The notes beneath the pieces were generated by a model. That model did no database searches. It saw only the letters and a program-made list of their open reading frames with translations, and had not been told where the DNA came from. Shown here in pieces: positions 1-5,902 of a stretch of 17,460 nucleotides of DNA. Position 1 is the first letter of the stretch; the number at the start of each line of letters is the position of its first letter. The position numbers and the translations under genes are program-made. This DNA is from Campylobacteraceae bacterium. Its GTDB lineage: Bacteria; Campylobacterota; Campylobacteria; Campylobacterales; Sulfurovaceae. Location of the stretch: assembly GCA_027030605.1 (NCBI GenBank), contig JALVEV010000017.1:1-17460 (forward strand). The letters are read 5' to 3'.

Positions 1-145
1 AGATGTCAATGTTCAACGCCCTTACCGCTTTGGGTATGGATATGATGACAAAAATTTTAATGGTAAAAAAGATAATGGAGAAGAGAAAGTCTATTTTGAA
101 TTTTCAGACTACTCAACCTCTTATATCTTTTACGAAAGCAAATAA
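1..145 (+). CDS. C-terminal end of an unidentified protein (5' truncated)
   Basis: An open frame enters from the left edge (first complete codon at position 2) and ends at a TAA at 143-145, giving 47 residues. The tail is polar and rich in aromatic residues (12 Tyr/Phe), with a Gly/Asp/Asn/Lys-rich middle. That would suit a surface or periplasmic beta-structure, but I recognise no family. It lies 24 nt upstream of ridA on the same strand and no terminator hairpin is visible between them, so ridA may be co-transcribed with it. Confidence 0.6.
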   Translation, partial: DVNVQRPYRFGYGYDDKNFNGKKDNGEEKVYFEFSDYSTSYIFYESK

Positions 146-169
146 AACTTAACACAAAGGAAAAACAAA

Positions 170-559
170 ATGAGATTCATTTCAACAGATAATGCACCAG
201 CTGCCATTGGTCCCTACTCACAAGCTGTCGTTGTTAATGGTATTATTTATACTTCAGGACAGATAGGAATGGATGAGAAAGGTGTTATCGTCGCCGATGA
301 TGTAGTGAACCAAACCCACCAAGTTATGAAAAACTTATTTTATGTACTTGAAGCTGCAGGAGTTCACTTTAATGATGTTATTAAAACAACTATCTACTTA
401 ACAAATATGGATGACTTTGCGAAAGTTAATGAAGTTTATGCTCACTACTTTGGTCACCATAAGCCTGTAAGAAGTACTGTTGCAGTTAAGACTCTACCTA
501 AAAATGTACTTGTAGAGATTGACTGTATAGCACTTGCCAATACAGATTTTCATATCTAA
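170..559 (+). CDS. ridA: RidA family 2-iminobutanoate/2-iminopropanoate deaminase
   Basis: RidA (YjgF/UK114 family) hydrolyses reactive enamines/imines such as 2-aminoacrylate released by PLP enzymes, freeing ammonia and the 2-keto acid. The 129-residue protein has the usual length. It carries the GPYSQA start motif (residues 14-19), the substrate-carboxylate Arg in PVRSTV (R101), and the C-terminal signature KNVLVEIDCIA with Glu116, matching the Tyr/Arg/Glu active-site set of E. coli RidA. Start: the ATG at 170 follows AAAGGA at 156-161. It sits ahead of metY, a PLP enzyme of the family that can generate enamines, so the neighbourhood is functionally sensible. A separate promoter in front of metY argues that the two are not strictly one transcript. 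The cytosolic trimer is known for the family and is not visible here. Confidence 0.95.
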   Translation: MRFISTDNAPAAIGPYSQAVVVNGIIYTSGQIGMDEKGVIVADDVVNQTHQVMKNLFYVLEAAGVHFNDVIKTTIYLTNMDDFAKVNEVYAHYFGHHKPVRSTVAVKTLPKNVLVEIDCIALANTDFHI

Positions 560-584
560 TCTCCTTTAAGCTATCTTATACCCT

Positions 585-632
585 ATGAACCTCACTCTCC
601 CAAATCAAAGATTAGAGGAGAGTGAGATTCAT
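585..632. other. Long inverted repeat between ridA and metY, possible terminator
   Basis: Arms of 16 nt (585-600 and 617-632) pair with one C/A mismatch. The 16-nt loop holds a further small stem (603-606 with 610-613 around AAA). The hairpin follows ridA by 25 nt and lies upstream of the metY promoter, so an end-of-transcript role for ridA is likely. There is no U-run directly after the stem in either direction, so an intrinsic terminator is not proven. RNA stabilisation or a dispersed palindrome are alternatives. Confidence 0.5.
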
Positions 633-701
633 GTAGTTATAGACCCTTTTAAAAATAAAAAAATAGATATAAAAACTATAGAGTATAAATAAATCTTTAG
701 T

Positions 702-728
702 TATAATCTTTCCATATAAGAAGAAGGA
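702..728 (+). promoter_or_regulatory. metY promoter -10 box and Shine-Dalgarno
   Basis: A perfect TATAAT lies at 702-707 with no convincing -35 hexamer, as is common in Campylobacterota sigma-70 promoters. Transcription would start near 714. AGAAGGA at 722-728 sits 5 nt before the ATG at 734. The resulting leader is only about 20 nt, too short for a riboswitch. Confidence 0.6.
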
Positions 729-733
729 TTATT

Positions 734-1993
734 ATGAACGAACAAACCCTTGCTATCCACGCAGGATATGACAAAGACTCTATGGGAACCATGGCTGTCC
801 CCATTTACCAAACCACAGCTTATGAGTTTAAAGATACCGAACATGCAGCCAATCTTTTTGAGCTAAAAGAGTTAGGTAATATCTACACACGGCTTATGAA
901 CCCAACAACCGATATATTTGAGAAACGTTTTGCAGCACTTGAACATGGTGTGGCGGCTATTGGAACTGCATCGGGAATGGCTGCCATTTTTTATGCCATT
1001 GCCAATGTAGCTGAAGCAGGAGACAATATTATAGTTGCTAAACAGGTTTATGGAGGAACTACAACTCTTACAGGACACACAATTAAACGTTTTGGCATAG
1101 AGACACGCTACTTTGACATAACCAATCCATCAGAGATAGAAGCACTTATTGATGAAAAGACAAAAATTATTCTCTTTGAGAGCATTACTAACCCTAGTGT
1201 TGATGTAGCTGATTTTGATGCTATTGTTGCCATTGCTAAGAAACATAATGTTATGACATGTGTAGACAATACTGTAGCCACTCCAATCTTTTGTAAACCA
1301 ATTGATTTTGGTTGTGACATTGTAGTACATAGTGCTAGTAAATATACAACTGGTCAAGGTTTAGCACTAGGTGGAGTAGTTGTTGAGAGAGAAAATTTAG
1401 TAGAGCTTATTAAAGATAACCCTCGTTATTCACACTTTAATGAGCCAGATGAGAGTTACCATGGTTTAGTCTACTCTGACCTACCTCTACCTCTCTTTTG
1501 CCTTAGAATGCGTCTCTCATTACTACGTGACCTTGGAGCAACCCCTAGTCCATTTAACTCATGGCTCTATATTCAAGGGTTAGAGACACTACCATTACGA
1601 ATGAAACAACATGCCCTATCTGCACTTAAAATAGCAGAATTTTTAGAGTCTCATCCAAAAGTAAAAAAGGTTAACTATCCTGGATTAAAGTCTAATGTAA
1701 ACTATACTTTAGCACAAAAGTATTTTCCTAAAGGACAGAGTGGACTACTCTCTTTTGAAGTCTCTAGTAAAGAAGAGGCTCAAGCCATTGCAGATAGTAC
1801 AGAGATATTTAAAGTAGTAGTCAACATAGGAGATAGTAAATCAATCATTACCCATCCTGCAAGTACCACCCACCAACAACTCTCAGAAAAGGAGCTTATT
1901 GAAGCTGGTGTACCAGGAGGGCTTATTCGATTAAGTGTAGGGCTTGAAGATACCCAAAATCTTATTGATGACTTATCAAAAGCCCTTAATTAA
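734..1993 (+). CDS. metY: O-acetylhomoserine sulfhydrylase (O-acetylhomoserine aminocarboxypropyltransferase)
   Basis: This is a Cys/Met-metabolism PLP enzyme of 419 residues, normal for MetY and longer than the roughly 380-400 of cystathionine gamma-synthases. Visible elements are the YTRLMNPT motif binding the neighbouring subunit's cofactor (51-58), the ATASGM-like phosphate loop (GTASGM, 77-82), the CVDNT aspartate that contacts the pyridine nitrogen (D178), and the Schiff-base lysine in HSASKYTTGQG (K203). The predicted reaction is O-acetylhomoserine plus sulfide to homocysteine plus acetate. The metX gene that makes its substrate lies about 1 kb downstream on the same strand, supporting MetY over methionine gamma-lyase. 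The loop after the lysine has Gln where many family members have His (GQG versus GHG). Its TAA overlaps the stop of the convergent gene. Confidence 0.9.
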   Translation: MNEQTLAIHAGYDKDSMGTMAVPIYQTTAYEFKDTEHAANLFELKELGNIYTRLMNPTTDIFEKRFAALEHGVAAIGTASGMAAIFYAIANVAEAGDNIIVAKQVYGGTTTLTGHTIKRFGIETRYFDITNPSEIEALIDEKTKIILFESITNPSVDVADFDAIVAIAKKHNVMTCVDNTVATPIFCKPIDFGCDIVVHSASKYTTGQGLALGGVVVERENLVELIKDNPRYSHFNEPDESYHGLVYSDLPLPLFCLRMRLSLLRDLGATPSPFNSWLYIQGLETLPLRMKQHALSALKIAEFLESHPKVKKVNYPGLKSNVNYTLAQKYFPKGQSGLLSFEVSSKEEAQAIADSTEIFKVVVNIGDSKSIITHPASTTHQQLSEKELIEAGVPGGLIRLSVGLEDTQNLIDDLSKALN

Positions 1994-2883
1994 TCAAAGA
2001 GAGAGGCAAAGAAGCCTTTCTCTTCTTCTTTCTCGGTAACCTTGCTCTTTTTAGCATTTTTAATATATTTTTTATATGCCATACGAGTGGGATCCCAAAT
2101 ACCATCAATAAATATGGTTGGAGTACCTGTTACAAAGAGACGTTTTTTCATTGCAAGGTCAAAAGCCAATGTTTTTTTAATTTTTGGATTCATCAAATCT
2201 TTATGTGTAAACTTTCTACCAATTTTTTTCTCTATTGCCTCTAAAATCACACTCTCTTTTCGCTCTTTTTCACTAACAAGAAGATGGTACATCTTTTTAT
2301 AATCTTCGACTTTACCCTCATCATGCAACAGAACCATAACTTTTGTTACTACTTTAGAGGCAGGGTGTATACGAACTAAAGGCAACTGATAACTATAGAG
2401 AGCAAAGAGGTTTGGATGTTTCTGTACAGCTGTAATTAAAGGAGGAACTATCTCTTGACAAAATGGACAAAAAGGGTCAGAAATTAATAAAATTTTATGT
2501 TTTGCTTTTACATTTCCTACGAGAAGATGAGTTCTATTATAAGCATTTTTAGGGACTAATGGCTTTAAAATTTTAGCATACTCTTGTCCTTTTTTATCTT
2601 TTAAAGAAAATGCCATCTTTTTACCTTTAGTAAAAACCACTTGAGAGAGATGTCTCTTACGATAAACTTTTCCCATCTTCATTTTGATATCTAAGGATAA
2701 AAAGTGAACGTGCCATCCATCAGTACCACCTATCTCATAAGTTGAAACTGTTTCAATCTTCTCAACTTTTGAATGTGTTTTTTTCTCTATATAGTTTTTT
2801 ACAGAAGATTCAACTTTTTTTTGACTAAGTGCAAAAAGTTGTACCGTTGCTAATAGTATTAATGCTAGTGCCTTTATGTTCAT
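1990..2883 (-). CDS. Exported DsbC/DsbA-like thiol:disulfide interchange protein
   Basis: This is a periplasmic thioredoxin-fold protein of 297 residues. It begins with a clear signal peptide (charged start, hydrophobic residues 4-19, likely cleavage near ALS/Q). A lysine-rich N-terminal region (about 21-115) of unknown fold follows. The thioredoxin-like domain starts with the strand ILLISDP and the redox motif CPFC (139-142), and continues to the cis-proline loop GTPTIF (T254-P255). The C-terminal tail is charged. The SDPFCPFC context resembles Thioredoxin_4/DsbC-G-type proteins, so disulfide formation or isomerisation of exported proteins is the likely role; which one cannot be told. The start is set by AAGGAG at 2891-2896, 7 nt upstream. 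It converges on metY with overlapping stop codons. Possible clients are the exported Cys-containing proteins of the cell, such as the one at 14191, but that is speculation. Confidence 0.8.
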   Translation of the reverse strand: MNIKALALILLATVQLFALSQKKVESSVKNYIEKKTHSKVEKIETVSTYEIGGTDGWHVHFLSLDIKMKMGKVYRKRHLSQVVFTKGKKMAFSLKDKKGQEYAKILKPLVPKNAYNRTHLLVGNVKAKHKILLISDPFCPFCQEIVPPLITAVQKHPNLFALYSYQLPLVRIHPASKVVTKVMVLLHDEGKVEDYKKMYHLLVSEKERKESVILEAIEKKIGRKFTHKDLMNPKIKKTLAFDLAMKKRLFVTGTPTIFIDGIWDPTRMAYKKYIKNAKKSKVTEKEEEKGFFASLFD

Positions 2884-2910
2884 TCTATAACTCCTTTGAA
2901 AGATAATCCT

Positions 2911-2916
2911 ATTCTA
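2911..2916 (-). promoter_or_regulatory. Candidate -10 box for the dsb-like gene
   Basis: Read on the minus strand this is TAGAAT, about 28 nt upstream of the start codon and upstream of the Shine-Dalgarno at 2891-2896. It is one mismatch from consensus and has no clear -35. It is plausible because the gene is the first on its strand here, diverging from metX. Confidence 0.35.
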
Positions 2917-2953
2917 TCATATCACCATTAAATAAAACTATAAAACATAAAAT

Positions 2954-2966
2954 TTGTTGACAACAA
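2954..2966. promoter_or_regulatory. Short dyad upstream of metX
   Basis: TTGTTG and CAACAA flank a single central A, forming a 6-bp dyad about 54 bp upstream of the candidate metX -10 box and between two divergent genes. It could be an operator for either gene. A dyad this short in AT-rich DNA can also arise by chance. Confidence 0.25.
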
Positions 2967-3019
2967 CTTGAAAAAAAACTATTTCATCAACTATTTTCAT
3001 TACTAAAGTACAAATTAGA

Positions 3020-3025
3020 TAAAAT
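3020..3025 (+). promoter_or_regulatory. Candidate metX -10 box (leaderless start)
   Basis: TAAAAT ends 7 nt before the metX ATG, and no Shine-Dalgarno-like sequence lies between. If this is the -10 box, transcription starts at or next to the A of the ATG. It is one mismatch from TATAAT. Confidence 0.4.
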
Positions 3026-3032
3026 TCTCTTA

Positions 3033-4130
3033 ATGAAAATAGAAACAAATATTGCCCACTTTACAACTCCTCTATATTTGGAGAGTGGAAGAATCTTAGA
3101 ACCATATAAAATTGCTTATGAAACCTACGGTGAGCTAAATGAAGATGCCTCAAATGTCATCTTAATCTGCCATGCTCTTAGTGGTTCAGCTCATGCTGCA
3201 GGACTCCACGAAGGAGAGAGAAAACCAGGCTGGTGGGATGGACTCATTGGTGATGGAAAAGCGATTGATACCACTAAATATTTTGTTATCTCAACCAATG
3301 TTATTGGTTCATGTTTTGGAAGTACAGGTCCTATGGATGATGACTACCCCAAACATACTCCTTTTCGTCTTAAGTTTCCTGTTTTAACAATTAAAGATAT
3401 GATTAAAGCTCAAAAGCAACTACTCTCTCAAATGGGTATTCATCATCTTAAAGCGATTATTGGAGGCTCAATGGGAGGAATGCAAGCGTTACAGTTTGCA
3501 GTAGACTACCCTAACTTTGCAGACAAGATTATTGCCTTAGCGACTACTTATGCTACACAACCTTGGGCAATTGCCTTTAACAAAGTAGCAATGGAAGCAA
3601 TACGCCGTGACCCTAGATTTGAGAATGGGAATTATGAGAAAGATGCTTTTAAAGAGAATGGATTAGACGGGTTAGCCATTGGACGTATAGCAGGTCATAT
3701 CTCCTATCTGTCACCTGACTCAATGAACGATAAGTTTGGAAGAAACTATGTTAATAATGATGGGCTATTTGAACTCTTTGGACGTTATGAGGTCGAGCGT
3801 TATATGGAGTACAACACCAATAACTTCTCAAAAATATTTGACCCTCTTAGCTACTTATATATAGTAAAGGCGATTAACACCTTTAACCTAAGTCGTGGAT
3901 ATGACTCCCTTCACGAAGCTATTTTACGCATTAAAGCAGAAGTAGTCCTAATCTCATTTAAGGGTGACTATCTCTTCTTTCCAAAAGAGATGGAGCATAT
4001 TCACCATATGATGCAACGCAATGGACAAAATAGTAGTTATTATGAGATAGATAGCAACTATGGACACGATGCCTTTTTGGTAGAGATAGAAAAATTTGAT
4101 ACAATTATAAAAGATAGACTCAATAAATAA
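3033..4130 (+). CDS. metX: Homoserine O-acetyltransferase
   Basis: This alpha/beta-hydrolase enzyme transfers the acetyl group of acetyl-CoA to homoserine, the entry to methionine synthesis. Its 365 residues match the family. The typical N-terminus (TPLYLESGRILEPYKIAYET, 12-31), the oxyanion-region HALSGSAH (47-54) and WWDGLIGDGKAIDT are present. The nucleophile elbow GGSMGG has Ser146, and the triad is completed by Asp312 (FKGDYLFFP) and His345 (YGHDAF). Many annotated members were later shown to use succinyl-CoA; this cannot be decided by eye, but the adjacent MetY, which uses the acetyl ester, favours acetyl. The ATG at 3033 is fixed by the conserved N-terminus despite the absence of a ribosome binding site. 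It is first in a run with xseB (9-nt gap) and the nitrilase-like gene. Confidence 0.93.
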   Translation: MKIETNIAHFTTPLYLESGRILEPYKIAYETYGELNEDASNVILICHALSGSAHAAGLHEGERKPGWWDGLIGDGKAIDTTKYFVISTNVIGSCFGSTGPMDDDYPKHTPFRLKFPVLTIKDMIKAQKQLLSQMGIHHLKAIIGGSMGGMQALQFAVDYPNFADKIIALATTYATQPWAIAFNKVAMEAIRRDPRFENGNYEKDAFKENGLDGLAIGRIAGHISYLSPDSMNDKFGRNYVNNDGLFELFGRYEVERYMEYNTNNFSKIFDPLSYLYIVKAINTFNLSRGYDSLHEAILRIKAEVVLISFKGDYLFFPKEMEHIHHMMQRNGQNSSYYEIDSNYGHDAFLVEIEKFDTIIKDRLNK

Positions 4131-4139
4131 AGGTAGAAA

Positions 4140-4340
4140 ATGCAAACCAATACATTTGAACAGAAGCTAGAAGAATCAAAAAAGATACTAAATAGACTAA
4201 TGGACCCAGCTATTACATTAGAAGAGAGTCTCAAACTCTATGAGGAGGGTCTTACCCAAATCAAAGATGCACAAAAGATGATAGAAGAGGCGAAAGTAAA
4301 AATTCAAACCATAGAGAAAAACTCTTCTGAGTCACAATAA
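4140..4340 (+). CDS. xseB: Exodeoxyribonuclease VII small subunit
   Basis: This is a 66-residue, highly charged helical protein matching XseB. The FEQKLEESKKILNRLMDPAI start and the signature TLEESLKLYEEG (26-37), followed by a long C-terminal helix, are all visible. With XseA (not in this window) it forms exonuclease VII, which degrades single-stranded DNA to oligonucleotides. AAAGG at 4129-4133 precedes the ATG. It sits 9 nt after metX and its TAA shares one base with the next ATG (TAATG), so translation of the three genes is probably coupled. There is no obvious functional link to methionine synthesis; the grouping is an operon of convenience. Confidence 0.93.
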   Translation: MQTNTFEQKLEESKKILNRLMDPAITLEESLKLYEEGLTQIKDAQKMIEEAKVKIQTIEKNSSESQ

Positions 4341-5155
4341 TGCAAAAAGATAAAACATTAACTATCGCAGCACTACAACTTCCTACTTTAGGGATGCAAG
4401 CAACTAAACTTGATTTTTATTTAAGAAATGCACATAGTAGAGGTGTCAAGGTTGTTCTACTAGGAGAGTATGTTCTAAACCATTTTTTTAAAGAGTTACC
4501 AAATCTTCCTATGAACATGGTTAAAAAACAGAGTGACAAACATATTGAACTGCTCAAAAAGTTTGCTCTTAAATACCAAATGGTGTTTGTTGCACCTATT
4601 ATACTAGTAAAAAAAGAGAAATATATAAAAAATATTGTTAAGATTACAGAAAAGTCTACAACCTACTATGAACAGCAGATTCTTATGCCATATAAACATT
4701 GGAATGAGAAAAAGATGTTTGCTAACAAAATCAAAAAATTGGAAACTCCTCTAACTTTTAAGGTAGAAGGGTTTAAAATTATGGTCATGGGTGGATTTGA
4801 ACTCCATTTTGACCATTTTTGGCAAGAGGTCATAGAAAAAAAAGTTGACCTAGTACTTCTACCTACTGCCTCAACTTTTGACTCACATAACCGTTGGAGA
4901 GAGATTATTAAAACAAAAGCTTTTTTACATGGTTGTTACATCTTACGAGCAAATCGTTTAGGTGAGTTTAAAGAAAAAGAGATAAAATGGAAATTCTATG
5001 GAGATAGCATGTTGGTTGAACCAACAGGGGAAATCTATATGATGTTAGAGGATAAGGAGTCAATGCTTATTGAGACTATTAGTAAAAGGGTCATAAAAGA
5101 GCATAGAAAATCCTGGGCCTTTGAAGAGGAGTTAGCTCAAAGAGCTAATTTTTAG
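4340..5155 (+). CDS. Nitrilase-superfamily protein lacking the catalytic cysteine
   Basis: This 271-residue protein has the carbon-nitrogen hydrolase fold. Visible elements are the N-terminal IAALQLPTLGMQ strand, the glutamate motif LLGEYV (E43), the lysine motif MPYKHWNEKK (K119), and the late strands DLVLLPTAST and GDSMLVEPTGEI. In active members the strand after FKI ends in Cys followed by an aromatic and an acidic residue. Here FKIMVMGGFELHF places Gly152 at the nucleophile position (codon GGA), with F153-E154 keeping the flanking pattern. Glu and Lys of the triad are retained but the Cys is not, so nitrilase or amidase chemistry is not expected; a binding or scaffold role is possible. 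Cys199 lies in the HGCYILRAN strand, not at the nucleophile site. The gene overlaps xseB by one base. A rho-independent terminator is not visible after it. Confidence 0.85.
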   Translation: MQKDKTLTIAALQLPTLGMQATKLDFYLRNAHSRGVKVVLLGEYVLNHFFKELPNLPMNMVKKQSDKHIELLKKFALKYQMVFVAPIILVKKEKYIKNIVKITEKSTTYYEQQILMPYKHWNEKKMFANKIKKLETPLTFKVEGFKIMVMGGFELHFDHFWQEVIEKKVDLVLLPTASTFDSHNRWREIIKTKAFLHGCYILRANRLGEFKEKEIKWKFYGDSMLVEPTGEIYMMLEDKESMLIETISKRVIKEHRKSWAFEEELAQRANF

Positions 5156-5227
5156 AATAATTTTTGTTTATATTGGTAAATAATATTCAAATTTTATAAA
5201 GAATAATCTTTTTTATTAGGTTTTAAT

Positions 5228-5250
5228 TTAACTTAATAGTTAACATGTTA
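5228..5250. promoter_or_regulatory. Overlapping palindromes upstream of the response regulator
   Basis: TTAACT and AGTTAA flank TAAT (5228-5243). The last three bases of the right arm start a second, perfect 10-bp palindrome, TAACATGTTA (5241-5250). The core TTAAC/GTTAA therefore occurs in closely packed, alternating orientation 40 bp ahead of the ATG at 5290. Ribbon-helix-helix proteins bind such arrays as multiple dimers, so this may be an autoregulatory operator; that is inference. Confidence 0.45.
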
Positions 5251-5289
5251 CAATCTATTAAAAATAAAAAAAGGAAATAGGAAGCAATT

Positions 5290-5835
5290 ATGAATAATGA
5301 CTTGATGAAAATTGTAGAAGAGACAAAAAAACTTAAAACACTAGTATTAGAAGATGAGCCAGAGACAAATGAGTTAATGTGTACTACACTTAAAAACTTC
5401 TTTGCTGATGTCTACTCTGCAACTGATGCAACATCTGCAATGCAACTGTTTGAGCAACATAGCCCTGATATTATCTTTATTGATATTATCTTACCAGGTA
5501 AAAGTGGGTTAGAGGTAGCTAGAGAGATTAGAGAGATTAACCCTAAACAGATTATTGTTATTGTATCTGCAAGTAATGATATGGGGAACATCTCAGATGC
5601 TGTAAAAATTGGAGTAAATAACTTCATTAGAAAACCAATTGATACAGATAAGATGCTTGATGTTCTAAAAGATATTGTAGCTGACCTTAAGAAACAAAAG
5701 AAAAATAGAACTAAAATTTTCTCTATTACTCTTCCACTTGACCTTTATGAGCAAGTTGACCAAGATGCAAAAAGTGAAAGTATCTCTAAAAATGCTATGA
5801 TTATTAGAGCTTTAAAACACTTCTATAATCTATAA
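5290..5835 (+). CDS. Response regulator: receiver domain plus ribbon-helix-helix output domain
   Basis: This is a 181-residue, two-domain cytosolic regulator. The receiver (about 16-133) shows the acidic pair E21-D22 in LVLEDEPE, the phospho-acceptor Asp65 in FIDIILPG, Ser93 at the Thr/Ser switch (IVSAS) and Lys115 in RKPID. After a Lys-rich linker (134-140) the tail has a beta strand (TKIFSITLP, 141-149) and two helices with SKNAMIIRALKHFY (166-179). This matches the CopG/Arc/MetJ ribbon-helix-helix pattern rather than the usual winged helix or LuxR type. Receiver-RHH fusions are uncommon. The predicted action is phosphorylation-controlled dimerisation and DNA binding. No histidine kinase is adjacent. 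AGGAAG at 5279-5284 precedes the ATG. The palindromes at 5228-5250 are a natural candidate target. Confidence 0.85.
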   Translation: MNNDLMKIVEETKKLKTLVLEDEPETNELMCTTLKNFFADVYSATDATSAMQLFEQHSPDIIFIDIILPGKSGLEVAREIREINPKQIIVIVSASNDMGNISDAVKIGVNNFIRKPIDTDKMLDVLKDIVADLKKQKKNRTKIFSITLPLDLYEQVDQDAKSESISKNAMIIRALKHFYNL

Positions 5836-5838
5836 ATT

Positions 5839-5894
5839 GTAGCGAGGCTAAAGCCGTCGATTCCCTATATTTCGGAATCGGCGTGTTTACACCC
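5839..5894. repeat. REP-like palindromic element, copy 1 (intergenic)
   Basis: Three consecutive stem-loops fill the gap between two convergent genes: GGCT-AA-AGCC (5846-5855), CGATTCC with GGAATCG around a 9-nt loop (5858-5880), and GTGT-TT-ACAC (5883-5892). The first 17 nt, gtagcgaggctaaagcc (5839-5855), recur exactly, in inverted orientation, at 7528-7544 inside a coding region. The makeup (short palindromes, GGCTAAAGCC core) resembles REP sequences handled by RAYT transposases, which I infer only by analogy. It may also end transcription of the response regulator and hisD. Confidence 0.65.
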
Positions 5895-5902
5895 GAACTA
5901 TT

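Noticed and set aside
560..733. Possible SAM or other riboswitch ahead of metY
   Set aside because: The TATAAT at 702-707 leaves a leader of only about 20 nt; the hairpin at 585-632 lies upstream of that promoter and does not look like a known riboswitch.
872..1357. Minus-strand open frames inside metY
   Set aside because: They are reverse-frame shadows of a well-conserved gene, with low-quality compositions and no ribosome binding sites. The same holds for the other antisense frames inside metX, hisD, fba, nth, pepD and radA.
2954..2966. TTGTTG-A-CAACAA as a confirmed metX operator
   Set aside because: Too short to stand out in AT-rich DNA without comparative support; listed only as a weak feature.
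4934..4936. Cys199 as the nucleophile of the nitrilase-like protein
   Set aside because: It lies in the later HGCYILRAN strand, not at the elbow after FKI where the nucleophile belongs.
5228..5243. NssR-type site (TTAAC-N4-GTTAA, known from Campylobacter)
   Set aside because: The half-sites are present but separated by 6 nt, not 4, so the CRP/FNR spacing is wrong.
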